Assembly (NCBI RefSeq): GCF_902364365.1
Contig: NZ_CABJDN010000006.1
Coordinates: forward strand, 186,001-250,000
DNA length: 64,000 bases
Direction of reading: 5' to 3'
Source of the DNA: Bacteroides intestinalis
GTDB lineage: Bacteria > Bacteroidota > Bacteroidia > Bacteroidales > Bacteroidaceae
Shown here: positions 45,424-53,470 of the stretch, piece after piece
Numbering within the stretch: the stretch's first letter is position 1
Layout of the letters: every line of letters starts with the position of its first letter
Translations under genes and position numbers: made by a program
Notes under the pieces: model-generated
What the model saw: only the letters and a program-made list of their open reading frames with translations
The model's database searches: none
What the model was told of the DNA's origin: nothing

Positions 45424-46620
45424 TTATGCAGCCATTTCCATTCTGATTTGCCTTGCGGATTGTGTGGCACGTATTCTTAATACGACGAATACAATGCTTA
45501 AAACAAGGAATATCAAAGAGCCGATGACGGAATAACGCGTATTGAAGAAGGTGATAAACAATCCGCAGACGGCTGCACCTACTGTAGTACCGAGATTGGC
45601 AGACAACAAATACAGTCCGTTGGCAAAATCCGGTGCTTCGGGAGCTGCATGCGTTATCATGTATTGCATGGTGTTCTGTCCGTATCCCGCCAGAATCCCC
45701 AGGATCAGAATGATAATTGCCATTGCCATAAGCCATTCCCCAAAAGCGAATACTCCTATATAAAAGGCCAGTAGTGCCAAAGGAATCATTATCATACTAC
45801 GTACCGGATTGACCGCCAGTTGCTTTCCGCCTATTACATTTCCTATTATATTGGCCAGTCCATAAATCAGTAGCATTGTACTGATTACGGTGTACGAAAC
45901 CCCGGTGATTGTCTTCAAGTAATCAGACATATAGCTGAAGAATCCGAATAAGGCTCCGTTAATCAGCGTGATAGCGAGAATGGAGTACCAGACTACTTTC
46001 TTTTTTAATATACTGAGTTGTGTACCGTAGGACAGTTTCTCTTTGACCGGCATGGAAGGTACAAACAGGATGGTTGCAACCAGTACCAATGCATTTACAA
46101 CGGTGAAGAATAACATGCCCATTGAATACGAAACTTCGCTTGCAATGTAGCTCGTCACCGGCACCCCCAGCACCATACCTGCTGATACGCCGATGAATAC
46201 TTTTGCTACTGCTTTTGGTGCCTTCTCCTTACTGACAGATGCTGCCGCTACCGTGAAAGCCATAGATACATATACCGGATGAAGGAATGCCGGAAGTGCA
46301 CGGGATATCAGCAATGCCGTAAAATTAGTGGTCATCATGGAGATGATATTACTTAATGTAAATAATCCCAGTGCCAGTACCATCACTTTTTTCCGGTTGA
46401 TACCCGAAAACAGTAAAGGAGTGATGGGAGCGGATATTGCTACTACCAGTGCAAATATGCTGACCGTCCAACCTGCTTCCGGAACAGTTACTTGAAAGTT
46501 CTCGGCTATCAGGGGCAAAATTCCAATCACACCCATTTCGGTATTGATTATTCCGAATACACCGGTTGTGAGGATGAATACAAGTAGGGTGCTTGAATTG
46601 AGTTTGAATTTATTCTTCAT
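45424..46620 (-). CDS. MFS drug/metabolite efflux transporter (DHA1-like)
   Basis: A 398-residue 12-helix transporter. GIINTEMGVIGILPLIAENFQV near the start and SRALPAFLHPVYVSMAFTVAA are typical of the AraJ/YdhP/CmlA-like DHA1 group. It would export a small toxic compound or sugar-like metabolite. First gene of a three-gene operon and divergent from the AraC pair. Confidence 0.9.
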   Translation of the reverse strand: MKNKFKLNSSTLLVFILTTGVFGIINTEMGVIGILPLIAENFQVTVPEAGWTVSIFALVVAISAPITPLLFSGINRKKVMVLALGLFTLSNIISMMTTNFTALLISRALPAFLHPVYVSMAFTVAAASVSKEKAPKAVAKVFIGVSAGMVLGVPVTSYIASEVSYSMGMLFFTVVNALVLVATILFVPSMPVKEKLSYGTQLSILKKKVVWYSILAITLINGALFGFFSYMSDYLKTITGVSYTVISTMLLIYGLANIIGNVIGGKQLAVNPVRSMIMIPLALLAFYIGVFAFGEWLMAMAIIILILGILAGYGQNTMQYMITHAAPEAPDFANGLYLLSANLGTTVGAAVCGLFITFFNTRYSVIGSLIFLVLSIVFVVLRIRATQSARQIRMEMAA

Positions 46621-46639
46621 ATATTTCTTTTTTGTACTG

Positions 46640-46647
46640 CAAAGGTC
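46640..46647 (-). promoter_or_regulatory. -7 box of the MFS operon
   Basis: CAAAGGTC on the plus strand reads GACCTTTG on the coding strand, one base off TAnnTTTG. The operator starts 30 bp upstream; no TTG sits at -33. Confidence 0.55.
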
Positions 46648-46677
46648 GGGGAAATGCAGTGATTCCTTTGTAGATAA

Positions 46678-46705
46678 ATTACGGATATGATAACCCCAAA
46701 TACAG
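46678..46705. promoter_or_regulatory. AraC-type operator, copy 2
   Basis: ATTACGG, 14 bp, AATACAG. It matches copy 3 at 24 or more of 28 positions and is preceded by CTTTGTAGA, as copy 1 is by CCTTGTAGA. It lies upstream of the MFS operon. Confidence 0.75.
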
Positions 46706-46771
46706 TTTCTTCAGATTGATATAGTGAATTTACAAAATATACTCCTTTCTATATGGTTATGAACTAAATTG

Positions 46772-46992
46772 ATACGCGGACAAGGCGGACGAACGCGGAT
46801 TTTATAAGGCTGAAAGCCTGAGATTACATAGCGTAGGGCAACGCCCTACGTGATTATGTATATCTCTATTTAAGCCCTGAAAGGGCGCAATCAAGCATAC
46901 ACGCTTTATCTCGCCCTTTCAGGGCTCAAAAATGGGGATGTATATTACGTAGGGCGATGCCCTACGCTATATAATGCAAGCCTTTCAGGCTT
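46772..46992. repeat. Composite multi-hairpin intergenic repeat
   Basis: A GCGGAC arm (46772-46803) is followed by nested inverted repeats. The outer pair is AGGCTGAAAGCCT (46807-46819) with AAGCCTTTCAGGCTT (46978-46992). The middle pair is the hairpins CGTAGGGCAACGCCCTACG (46832-46850) and CGTAGGGCGATGCCCTACG (46948-46966). The core pair is GCCCTGAAAGGGC (46874-46886) with CGCCCTTTCAGGGCT (46912-46926). Each piece is itself a hairpin and the whole is one large palindrome. No gene lies within 46621-47175. Confidence 0.8.
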
Positions 46993-47093
46993 AAAATTCA
47001 GCCCGATAAATTATCATTTAGCTCATTATTTTCCTGTTTTGAATTAATTCCGCCAACAGATAAAGAAGCCTCTTTCCTGAAACTTGTACCCTT

Positions 47094-47121
47094 ATTACGG
47101 ATATGACAACCCCAATTACAG
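47094..47121. promoter_or_regulatory. AraC-type operator, copy 3
   Basis: ATTACGG, 14 bp, ATTACAG. It ends 29 bp before a perfect -7 box (TATCTTTG, 47151-47158) of the first araC-like gene, in opposite orientation to transcription compared with copies 1 and 2. Confidence 0.75.
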
Positions 47122-47150
47122 ATACCTGATTTCTCAATCGAAATAATTTC

Positions 47151-47158
47151 TATCTTTG
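47151..47158 (+). promoter_or_regulatory. -7 box of araC pair
   Basis: TATCTTTG, perfect match, 18 bp before the ATG at 47176. No TTG at the -33 position, consistent with autoregulation through copy 3. Confidence 0.65.
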
Positions 47159-47175
47159 TTGCAGTTCAAATACTT

Positions 47176-48090
47176 ATGAATATGGATAGAGTTATAAAAT
47201 TAGATAATGTAGATCACTATAACAGTCTCTACGGATTGGAAACCCTGCATCCTCTGGTGAGTGTGGTGGATCTTACCAAAGCAACCAAATCGGTTAATCA
47301 TATCCAAATGACTTATGGCCTTTATGCACTCTTTCTGAAAGGAGCTAAGAACTGTGATATCAAGTATGGTCGCCAGCATTATGACTATCAGGAAGGAACT
47401 ATCGTTTGCTTTGCTCCCGGTCAGACTGCCGGAGTAGAGATGCTGAATGATGTAGTGCAGCAAGAAGTGTACGGCATCCTCTTTCATCCCGACCTGATTC
47501 GCGGAACCTCCCTCGGAAAGACAATAAAGGATTATACTTTCTTCTCTTATTCAGTAAGCGAGGCTTTGCACCTGTCCGATCAGGAAAAAGAGACCGTGAT
47601 GGATTGTCTGAAAAAGATCAGCATCGAGCTGGAGCATCCTATCGATAAGCATAGTAAAGCATTGATTGCCATGAATATCGAGCTTTTACTTAATTACTGT
47701 ATGCGGTTCTATGAACGCCAGTTCATCACCCGGAGCGGCATCAATAAAGACTCTCTTACCAAGTTTGAGCAACTTCTGGATGAATATTTCAGAAGCAATC
47801 TTCCTGTGCAGGATGGTTTGCCGTCCGTGAAATACTTTGCGGATAAAATCTATCTCTCGCCCAATTATTTTGGTGACATGATTAAGAAAGAAACAGGTAT
47901 GACACCTCAGGAACATATTCAGATGAAAGTGATCGAACTGGCTAAAGAACATATCGTTGAAACGGACGAGACAATCAGCGAGATTGCTTACACCTTGGGA
48001 TTTCAATATCCGCAACACCTCAGCCGCCTGTTCAAAAAACGTGTCGGCTGTACGCCCAATGAATATAGACTGCAAAATGTACAGTTTTGA
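47176..48090 (+). CDS. AraC family transcriptional regulator
   Basis: A 304-residue regulator. The N-terminal cupin-like sensing domain (about 20-170) contains YGRQHYDYQEGTIVCFAPGQ and FHPDLIRGTSLGKTI. The C-terminal double helix-turn-helix has LSPNYFGDMIKKETGMTPQEHIQ and ISEIAYTLGFQYPQHLSRLFKKRVGCTPNEYR. It probably binds the three direct-repeat sites at the neighbouring promoters. Its end overlaps the second araC-like gene by 4 bp. Confidence 0.93.
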   Translation: MNMDRVIKLDNVDHYNSLYGLETLHPLVSVVDLTKATKSVNHIQMTYGLYALFLKGAKNCDIKYGRQHYDYQEGTIVCFAPGQTAGVEMLNDVVQQEVYGILFHPDLIRGTSLGKTIKDYTFFSYSVSEALHLSDQEKETVMDCLKKISIELEHPIDKHSKALIAMNIELLLNYCMRFYERQFITRSGINKDSLTKFEQLLDEYFRSNLPVQDGLPSVKYFADKIYLSPNYFGDMIKKETGMTPQEHIQMKVIELAKEHIVETDETISEIAYTLGFQYPQHLSRLFKKRVGCTPNEYRLQNVQF

Positions 48091-48983
48091 AAAAGGATAT
48101 ATTGAACATAGAGACCGTACACCAGTGCAATTGCTGTTTGGGAAATAAGACCTTACATCCGTTGGTGAGCGCCATTGATTTATCTAAAGCCAATGTGATG
48201 CAGCGTACTATCAAGTTCGATTTCTACACCATCTTACTGTTGGAATGCGAATGTGAGGATTTCATCTACGGGCGTAAGTATTACGACTATTCCAATGCAA
48301 CAATGATTTTCCTGACTCCGGGACAATTCATCAATATCAACGAAGGAAAGGCATTTCCCCCAAAGGGCTGGTTGTTGGCTTTTCATCCCGACTTGCTTTG
48401 CGGCACTTCATTGGGGCGGAACATTAAGAATTACTCTTTCTTTTCTTATCACCTGAATGAAGCGTTGCACCTTTCCTTGCGCGAAAAGGATAAAGCAATT
48501 GAATGTATGTACAATATTGATAAGGAACTGCAACATGCAATAGACTGTCATAGCAAGACCTTGATTGCAAGATATATAGAACTTCTGTTGGATTATTGTT
48601 CCCGTTTCTATGACCGTCAGTTTATCACTCGGAATGAAGTCAATAAGGCAATATTGAATAAGATGGATATTGCATTGGATGACTATATCCAGTCCGGACA
48701 ATTGAAAAACGGTGTATTACCCTCTACAAAATACTGCGCAGATATACTTCATTTATCTCCCCGTTATTTCAGTGATTTGTTGAAGTTTGAAACGGGGAAG
48801 AATCTGGATGAATACTTCCAGTTGAAAAGGCTGGAAGTCGCTAAGGAGATGCTATTAGGCAAAGGTTATACGGTAAGTTCGGTTGCTGAAAAATTGGGCT
48901 ATCCAAGCGTACAATATTTCAGCAACCTGTTTAGAAAACTGGTAGGGGTATCTCCCTGCGAATATAGATTGTCACAAAACTAA
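48087..48983 (+). CDS. AraC family transcriptional regulator, tandem paralogue
   Basis: A 298-residue paralogue of the previous gene, alignable end to end (LHPLVSAIDLSKA against LHPLVSVVDLTKA; YGRKYYDYSNATMIFLTPGQ against YGRQHYDYQEGTIVCFAPGQ). A TTG start inside the previous stop codon is chosen because the homology extends to the very N-terminus and no ATG fits. HTH segments are LSPRYFSDLLKFETGKNLDEYF and VSSVAEKLGYPSVQYFSNLFRKLVG. The DNA-contact helices differ from the first copy, so targets may differ. Convergent with the VWA gene, overlapping 4 bp. Confidence 0.9.
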   Translation: MKKDILNIETVHQCNCCLGNKTLHPLVSAIDLSKANVMQRTIKFDFYTILLLECECEDFIYGRKYYDYSNATMIFLTPGQFININEGKAFPPKGWLLAFHPDLLCGTSLGRNIKNYSFFSYHLNEALHLSLREKDKAIECMYNIDKELQHAIDCHSKTLIARYIELLLDYCSRFYDRQFITRNEVNKAILNKMDIALDDYIQSGQLKNGVLPSTKYCADILHLSPRYFSDLLKFETGKNLDEYFQLKRLEVAKEMLLGKGYTVSSVAEKLGYPSVQYFSNLFRKLVGVSPCEYRLSQN

Positions 48984-50110
48984 GTGCTCTTGACATTCTG
49001 CGATACCCACATTCCTATATCCTGCTTACTGAGTGCCGCCGCCATCAGGTCGGGGAACTTATCGGGCGTACAAGCAAAGGTAGGTACACCGATATTTGCC
49101 AGAAATTCTGCATGGTCCCTGTCATAAGAAGGTGCTCCGTCATCATTCAGGGCGGGCAGTACGATAAGTTGCACGCCACTATTCACCAGTGATACGAACT
49201 TCTTTCGCATTTCTCTCGGATCGCCCCCTTCATACAAGTCGGTCACCAGTACCAGCACCGTATCTTGCGGACGGGTGATTACTCCTTGGCAATAGGTCAG
49301 GGCGCGGGCGATATCCGTACCGCCACCCAACTGTACACCGAAGAGTAAGTCTACCGGATCTTGCAAGTCATCGGTAAGGTCTACCACAGCCGTATCAAAT
49401 ACCACCATCCGCGTGTTCACTGCCGGAATGGAAGCCAGTACAGACCCGAAGATTCCGGAGTAAATGACGGATGTCCCCATTGAACCGCTCTGGTCCAGAC
49501 AGAGGATGATGTCTTTCATTGCTTTTCGTTTTCTGCCGTAACCGATACGGACTTCCGGGATGATAGTCTTGTATTCCGGTTGGTAGTTTTTCAAATTCTT
49601 GGTGATGGTGGTCTTCCAGTCTATCTCGTTATAACGTGGATTTCTCCGCCGTGCAGAACGGTTGAGCGCTCCCGTCACAGCCTGTTGGGTAGGGGCGGAG
49701 AGCTTGCGTAGCAGTTCGTCCACCACTTTGCGGACTACCTGCCGTGCCATTTCCTTATTCTTTTCAGGAATAACCCGACTGAGTGACATCAGTGTAGCTA
49801 CAAGATGCACATCCGGCACTACCGTTTCAAGCATTTCCTTTTCCGTCAACAGTGAGGTGATATTCAGTCGTTTGATGGCATCGCGCTGAATGACCTGTAC
49901 CACAGTCTGCGGAAAGAACTCACGGATATCTCCCAACCAGCGGCTTACCTTTGGGGCGGATGATCCGAGTCCTCCGCGGCGGTCGCTGTCATATACGGCT
50001 TCTAATGACTGGTCGATGCGTTGCTCTTCCGGTGTCAGTGTGATACCCGTTCCGTCGGCTTCGTTTCCGCCCAGTATCAGGCGCCACCTTTTCAGATATT
50101 CTTCTTCCAT
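48980..50110 (-). CDS. VWA domain protein of the MoxR cluster
   Basis: A 376-residue protein (384 if started at 50134). The N-terminal two hundred residues are helical and charged, with RRNPRYNEIDWKTTITKNLKNYQ before the VWA domain. The metal site is intact: DQSGS near residue 206 and the later TDIARAL and LVTDLYEGGD. The layout resembles CoxE-like VWA partners of MoxR ATPases. Last gene of a five-gene operon. Confidence 0.88.
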   Translation of the reverse strand: MEEEYLKRWRLILGGNEADGTGITLTPEEQRIDQSLEAVYDSDRRGGLGSSAPKVSRWLGDIREFFPQTVVQVIQRDAIKRLNITSLLTEKEMLETVVPDVHLVATLMSLSRVIPEKNKEMARQVVRKVVDELLRKLSAPTQQAVTGALNRSARRRNPRYNEIDWKTTITKNLKNYQPEYKTIIPEVRIGYGRKRKAMKDIILCLDQSGSMGTSVIYSGIFGSVLASIPAVNTRMVVFDTAVVDLTDDLQDPVDLLFGVQLGGGTDIARALTYCQGVITRPQDTVLVLVTDLYEGGDPREMRKKFVSLVNSGVQLIVLPALNDDGAPSYDRDHAEFLANIGVPTFACTPDKFPDLMAAALSKQDIGMWVSQNVKST

Positions 50111-50120
50111 TGTTTTCTCT

Positions 50121-52340
50121 TTACTTCGTTTCAATTCCTAATAACCGGTGAATCAAGGGAATCACCTTCACAGCTTCCTCTTCATTGTGTGAAGTTGCTG
50201 AGGCTGTTGCAGTCTGTATGCCGCCTGCGCCGCCCGCCTTGGCTTTCTCACCCAACTTCCGGCGTTCTGCGGGACTGAACTCGCTGAACGTGCGTTTCAG
50301 TATGGGAAGCAGTTCCATGAAGGTTTCTTTTTCCTGCGAACATACCCAGTTATTTACCAGGTTCCACAAATTATCATCCAGCAGCAGAATGGAACCGGAA
50401 GAACGGAGGAAACCCTCGAACCAGTAGGCCATATCCGCCGGAGCATTACCTATGGAAGAATAATAACTAAGGGTATTCTGCGCTTCTTCGGCTGAAATGT
50501 CTCCTTTGTCGTTCAGCAGCCGTGTGGCATAGCCGGACAACAGCGGATGTACATTAACGGATGTACGCACCTGGCGGATAAACTCCAGCCACATCCTGTT
50601 CAGTTCCGGATCATTGAGAGTGGAAACTGCGTAATCCGTAGACACCAGTTTGTTGAGTATGTCCGTAGCGGCCTCCTCGTCTATATTGATACAAACAAGT
50701 ACTCCACCTGCAAGGATACGGGCAATCATAGCTTGGAGCATATCGCCTACCTTTGAGAAATCCAGATTACGGACATTGCCGTAGCGGACGATATTTACCA
50801 GATCGGGTACTGCCTCCATCATCTCGATGATATCAGTGGAGGCAGCCGAGAGGCGGTCGAGTTGCACCGTCATGGCCTCCACTAAGTCCGGTAGATTGGC
50901 AGGAATTACCCGGTCGAGCAGCCGGGTGAGTTCCGGAATATGCCGTATCTCTTTCGTCTGTTTGAGCAGAAACTTCTGCGTTGCTTCTTCCAGTGTATTT
51001 CCCCAGATAGCCTTTTCGATGATGTTTATAATCTGTTCCGGCTTGTGGTAGAGTGTCCATTTTTCTTTGAAAGTACCTTTACCGTCAGTACCGCCCGCAA
51101 TTGCCCAATCTATGTCGAGCAGGTGCAGGCGATGGAAGAAGATACTTCTATCCAGATCATTCGGTTTACGAAGGTCGAGAGTCAGCTCTTTGATTTCGGC
51201 TGTAAATGGAACACGCAGCCGTTTTTGAGCCTTTTCCACATCTACCAGCAAGGGAACTTTGGGTACATCATCGGGAACACGTCCCAGACGGTTACTGATG
51301 ATAAGTTCTTCCTTGATGATCTGTAAAAGGATATCGTCGCCAAAGCCCATGACGGTGGTGATGGCTTCATTAAACTCAGCCAGTGAAGGGGCGGGGAGAT
51401 TGCGTAAAGCAGCCGTAACCTGTGCCAGACGCACAGTTTCGATGACATGGGCTACGGAGATATCCATATTCTTCTTACGGAAAAGGGAAGCAGCCTGACT
51501 GATCCAGAGTGTACCGTCGTCCTGCGGATGATGCCAAAGATAGTGATACCAGCCCGGAGATTCTATACCGGCTCCATATCCGCTGCGGAAAGCAAGCCGG
51601 TCGTATGTCCAGGGAATCCAGGTACATTCTATTTTTATTTTGGGCAGTCCTTTCAGCAGTTCGTTATCCTCTTTTACTTTAGGCATATTTTCGAGGGCGG
51701 GCACATGCCAGGCACCACAGACCACGGCGATGCGTTCGAAGTTTTCTTTCTGTGCCGTGCGGATCATCTTACGCATCCAGGCTTCGCGGAGCTGATCACG
51801 GGGAGAGGTATGTTCGGGAAGTTCCTCCCGCAATGCGGTTACGGCTTCTTTCACAGCCTGAAATACATCGGCACTGTCTTTGCGGTGCTCAATGGTAGTT
51901 TCCCACCATGACTCCCCATCTGTATATCCGGCCGCTTCTGCCAGATAGTCAAAAGGATCTCTGTATACGGTGGGGATAATCTCCTCCTGTTGCTCTTCGG
52001 TTGTATTATGGGGCTCCTGATTTTGCGCCATCGAATGTACCAGTGGTAAATCGAAGAAGCGTAACGGTACTTCGTTCCGCAGGGCGTAAACTATCGTCTG
52101 CCATTCCGGAGAGAATTCGGCAAATGGATAGAACACCGCATTCTGTGGCTGGTCGGGTTGATAGGCGAGTAAGGCGATGGGTGGTTCCATCTGCTCATTC
52201 AGCACGCATGGAAGCAGAGTCTCGGCTTCTGCCGGACCTTCCAGCAAGATGAGATCGGGCTGAAGCTCTTGCAGGTATTCCAGTACGTTCCGGCATGAAC
52301 CGGGACCGTGATGCCTTATTCCTAATAAGTGAATTGCCAT
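50121..52340 (-). CDS. DUF5682 family protein
   Basis: A 739-residue protein. The N-terminal domain has GIRHHGPGS (7-15), LLEGP (32-36) and GAWHVPAL (209-216), which recalls the GxxH ... E ... GxxH pattern of the TraB/ChaN/erythromycin-esterase-like fold. That likeness is my inference. The remaining 500 residues are helical and repetitive, without membrane segments. The family is known from gene neighbourhoods with MoxR and VWA genes; its activity is unknown. Confidence 0.82.
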   Translation of the reverse strand: MAIHLLGIRHHGPGSCRNVLEYLQELQPDLILLEGPAEAETLLPCVLNEQMEPPIALLAYQPDQPQNAVFYPFAEFSPEWQTIVYALRNEVPLRFFDLPLVHSMAQNQEPHNTTEEQQEEIIPTVYRDPFDYLAEAAGYTDGESWWETTIEHRKDSADVFQAVKEAVTALREELPEHTSPRDQLREAWMRKMIRTAQKENFERIAVVCGAWHVPALENMPKVKEDNELLKGLPKIKIECTWIPWTYDRLAFRSGYGAGIESPGWYHYLWHHPQDDGTLWISQAASLFRKKNMDISVAHVIETVRLAQVTAALRNLPAPSLAEFNEAITTVMGFGDDILLQIIKEELIISNRLGRVPDDVPKVPLLVDVEKAQKRLRVPFTAEIKELTLDLRKPNDLDRSIFFHRLHLLDIDWAIAGGTDGKGTFKEKWTLYHKPEQIINIIEKAIWGNTLEEATQKFLLKQTKEIRHIPELTRLLDRVIPANLPDLVEAMTVQLDRLSAASTDIIEMMEAVPDLVNIVRYGNVRNLDFSKVGDMLQAMIARILAGGVLVCINIDEEAATDILNKLVSTDYAVSTLNDPELNRMWLEFIRQVRTSVNVHPLLSGYATRLLNDKGDISAEEAQNTLSYYSSIGNAPADMAYWFEGFLRSSGSILLLDDNLWNLVNNWVCSQEKETFMELLPILKRTFSEFSPAERRKLGEKAKAGGAGGIQTATASATSHNEEEAVKVIPLIHRLLGIETK

Positions 52341-52379
52341 TCTTTTAATCTTTTAGTTCGTATGATGGAGTGGGAGGTA

Positions 52380-53459
52380 TCAGATCATATCCCTTGATGC
52401 ACGGTAGATATCTTTCCATCCGTCGCGGTTCTTCACTACTGTTTCCATATATTCCTGCCATACCACTTTATCCTGTACCGGGTCTTTCACCACTGCTCCG
52501 AGAATGCCCGAAACAAGGTCTTCGGCATGTATCTGTCCGTCTCCGAAATAACCTGCCATGGCCAGACCGTTATTTACCACCGAGATAGCCTCGGCCGTAC
52601 TTAATGTACCACTGGGTGCTTTCAACTTCGTCTTTCCATCATTGGTAGCTCCCTGCCGCAATTCACGGAAAATGGTTACTACACGACGGATTTCTTCAAG
52701 TGCCGGTTTCTCTGCCGGAAGTTGCATCACCTTTTCAAAGCTTTCCACGCGGCGGCGTACAATGTCTATCTCTTCGTCAATCGTATCCGGCAAAGGGAGA
52801 ATAACGGTATTGAAACGCCGTTTCAAGGCGCTCGACAGATCATTGACTCCTTTGTCGCGGTTGTTTGCTGTTGCAATGATATTGAAACCGCGTATCGCTT
52901 GTACTTCTTTATTCAACTCCGGAACCGGAAGTGTTTTCTCCGAAAGAATCGTGATCAGAGTATCCTGCACGTCAGAGCCGATACGTGTCAACTCTTCGAT
53001 ACGTCCTATCTTGCCTTCCTGCATAGCCTTCATAATTGGGGTTTGCACCAGTGCACCTTCACTGGGTCCTTCTGCCAGCAGTCGGGCATAGTTCCAACCG
53101 TAGCGGATGGCTTCTTCTCCTGTTCCGGCAGTACCTTGCACTATCAGTGTGGAGTTACCGGAAATGGCAGCAGCAATATGCTCGCTCACCCAGCTTTTCG
53201 CCGTACCGGGAAGTCCGTATAGCAGCAATGCGCGGTCTGTTACCAGGGTAGCTACTGCTATCTCCATCAGGCGGCGGTTACCTATATATTTAGGTGAAAC
53301 TTCAAATCCGTTCTTCAGTTTGCCACCCATCAGGTAGGTGACTACCGATTGCGGAGACATTTCCCAATTTTCGGGAACAGAGTTTGTTTCATTCTTTTTC
53401 AGTTCGTGCAGCTCTTCTGCGAATTGCTGTTCGGCATGTTGTCTAAGTAAGGTACTCAT
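52380..53459 (-). CDS. MoxR-like AAA+ ATPase
   Basis: A 359-residue AAA+ protein. Walker A is GLPGTAKSW (82-90). The Walker B region is GRIEELTRI near 152-160 with acidic EE, sensor 1 is IIATANNRD near 215, and ALKRRFNTVILPLP carries the arginine finger. This is the MoxR group, which works with VWA proteins as a remodelling pair to insert cofactors or mature complexes. The partner here is the VWA gene at the operon's end. Confidence 0.92.
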   Translation of the reverse strand: MSTLLRQHAEQQFAEELHELKKNETNSVPENWEMSPQSVVTYLMGGKLKNGFEVSPKYIGNRRLMEIAVATLVTDRALLLYGLPGTAKSWVSEHIAAAISGNSTLIVQGTAGTGEEAIRYGWNYARLLAEGPSEGALVQTPIMKAMQEGKIGRIEELTRIGSDVQDTLITILSEKTLPVPELNKEVQAIRGFNIIATANNRDKGVNDLSSALKRRFNTVILPLPDTIDEEIDIVRRRVESFEKVMQLPAEKPALEEIRRVVTIFRELRQGATNDGKTKLKAPSGTLSTAEAISVVNNGLAMAGYFGDGQIHAEDLVSGILGAVVKDPVQDKVVWQEYMETVVKNRDGWKDIYRASRDMI

Positions 53460-53470
53460 ATTGTTTTGTA

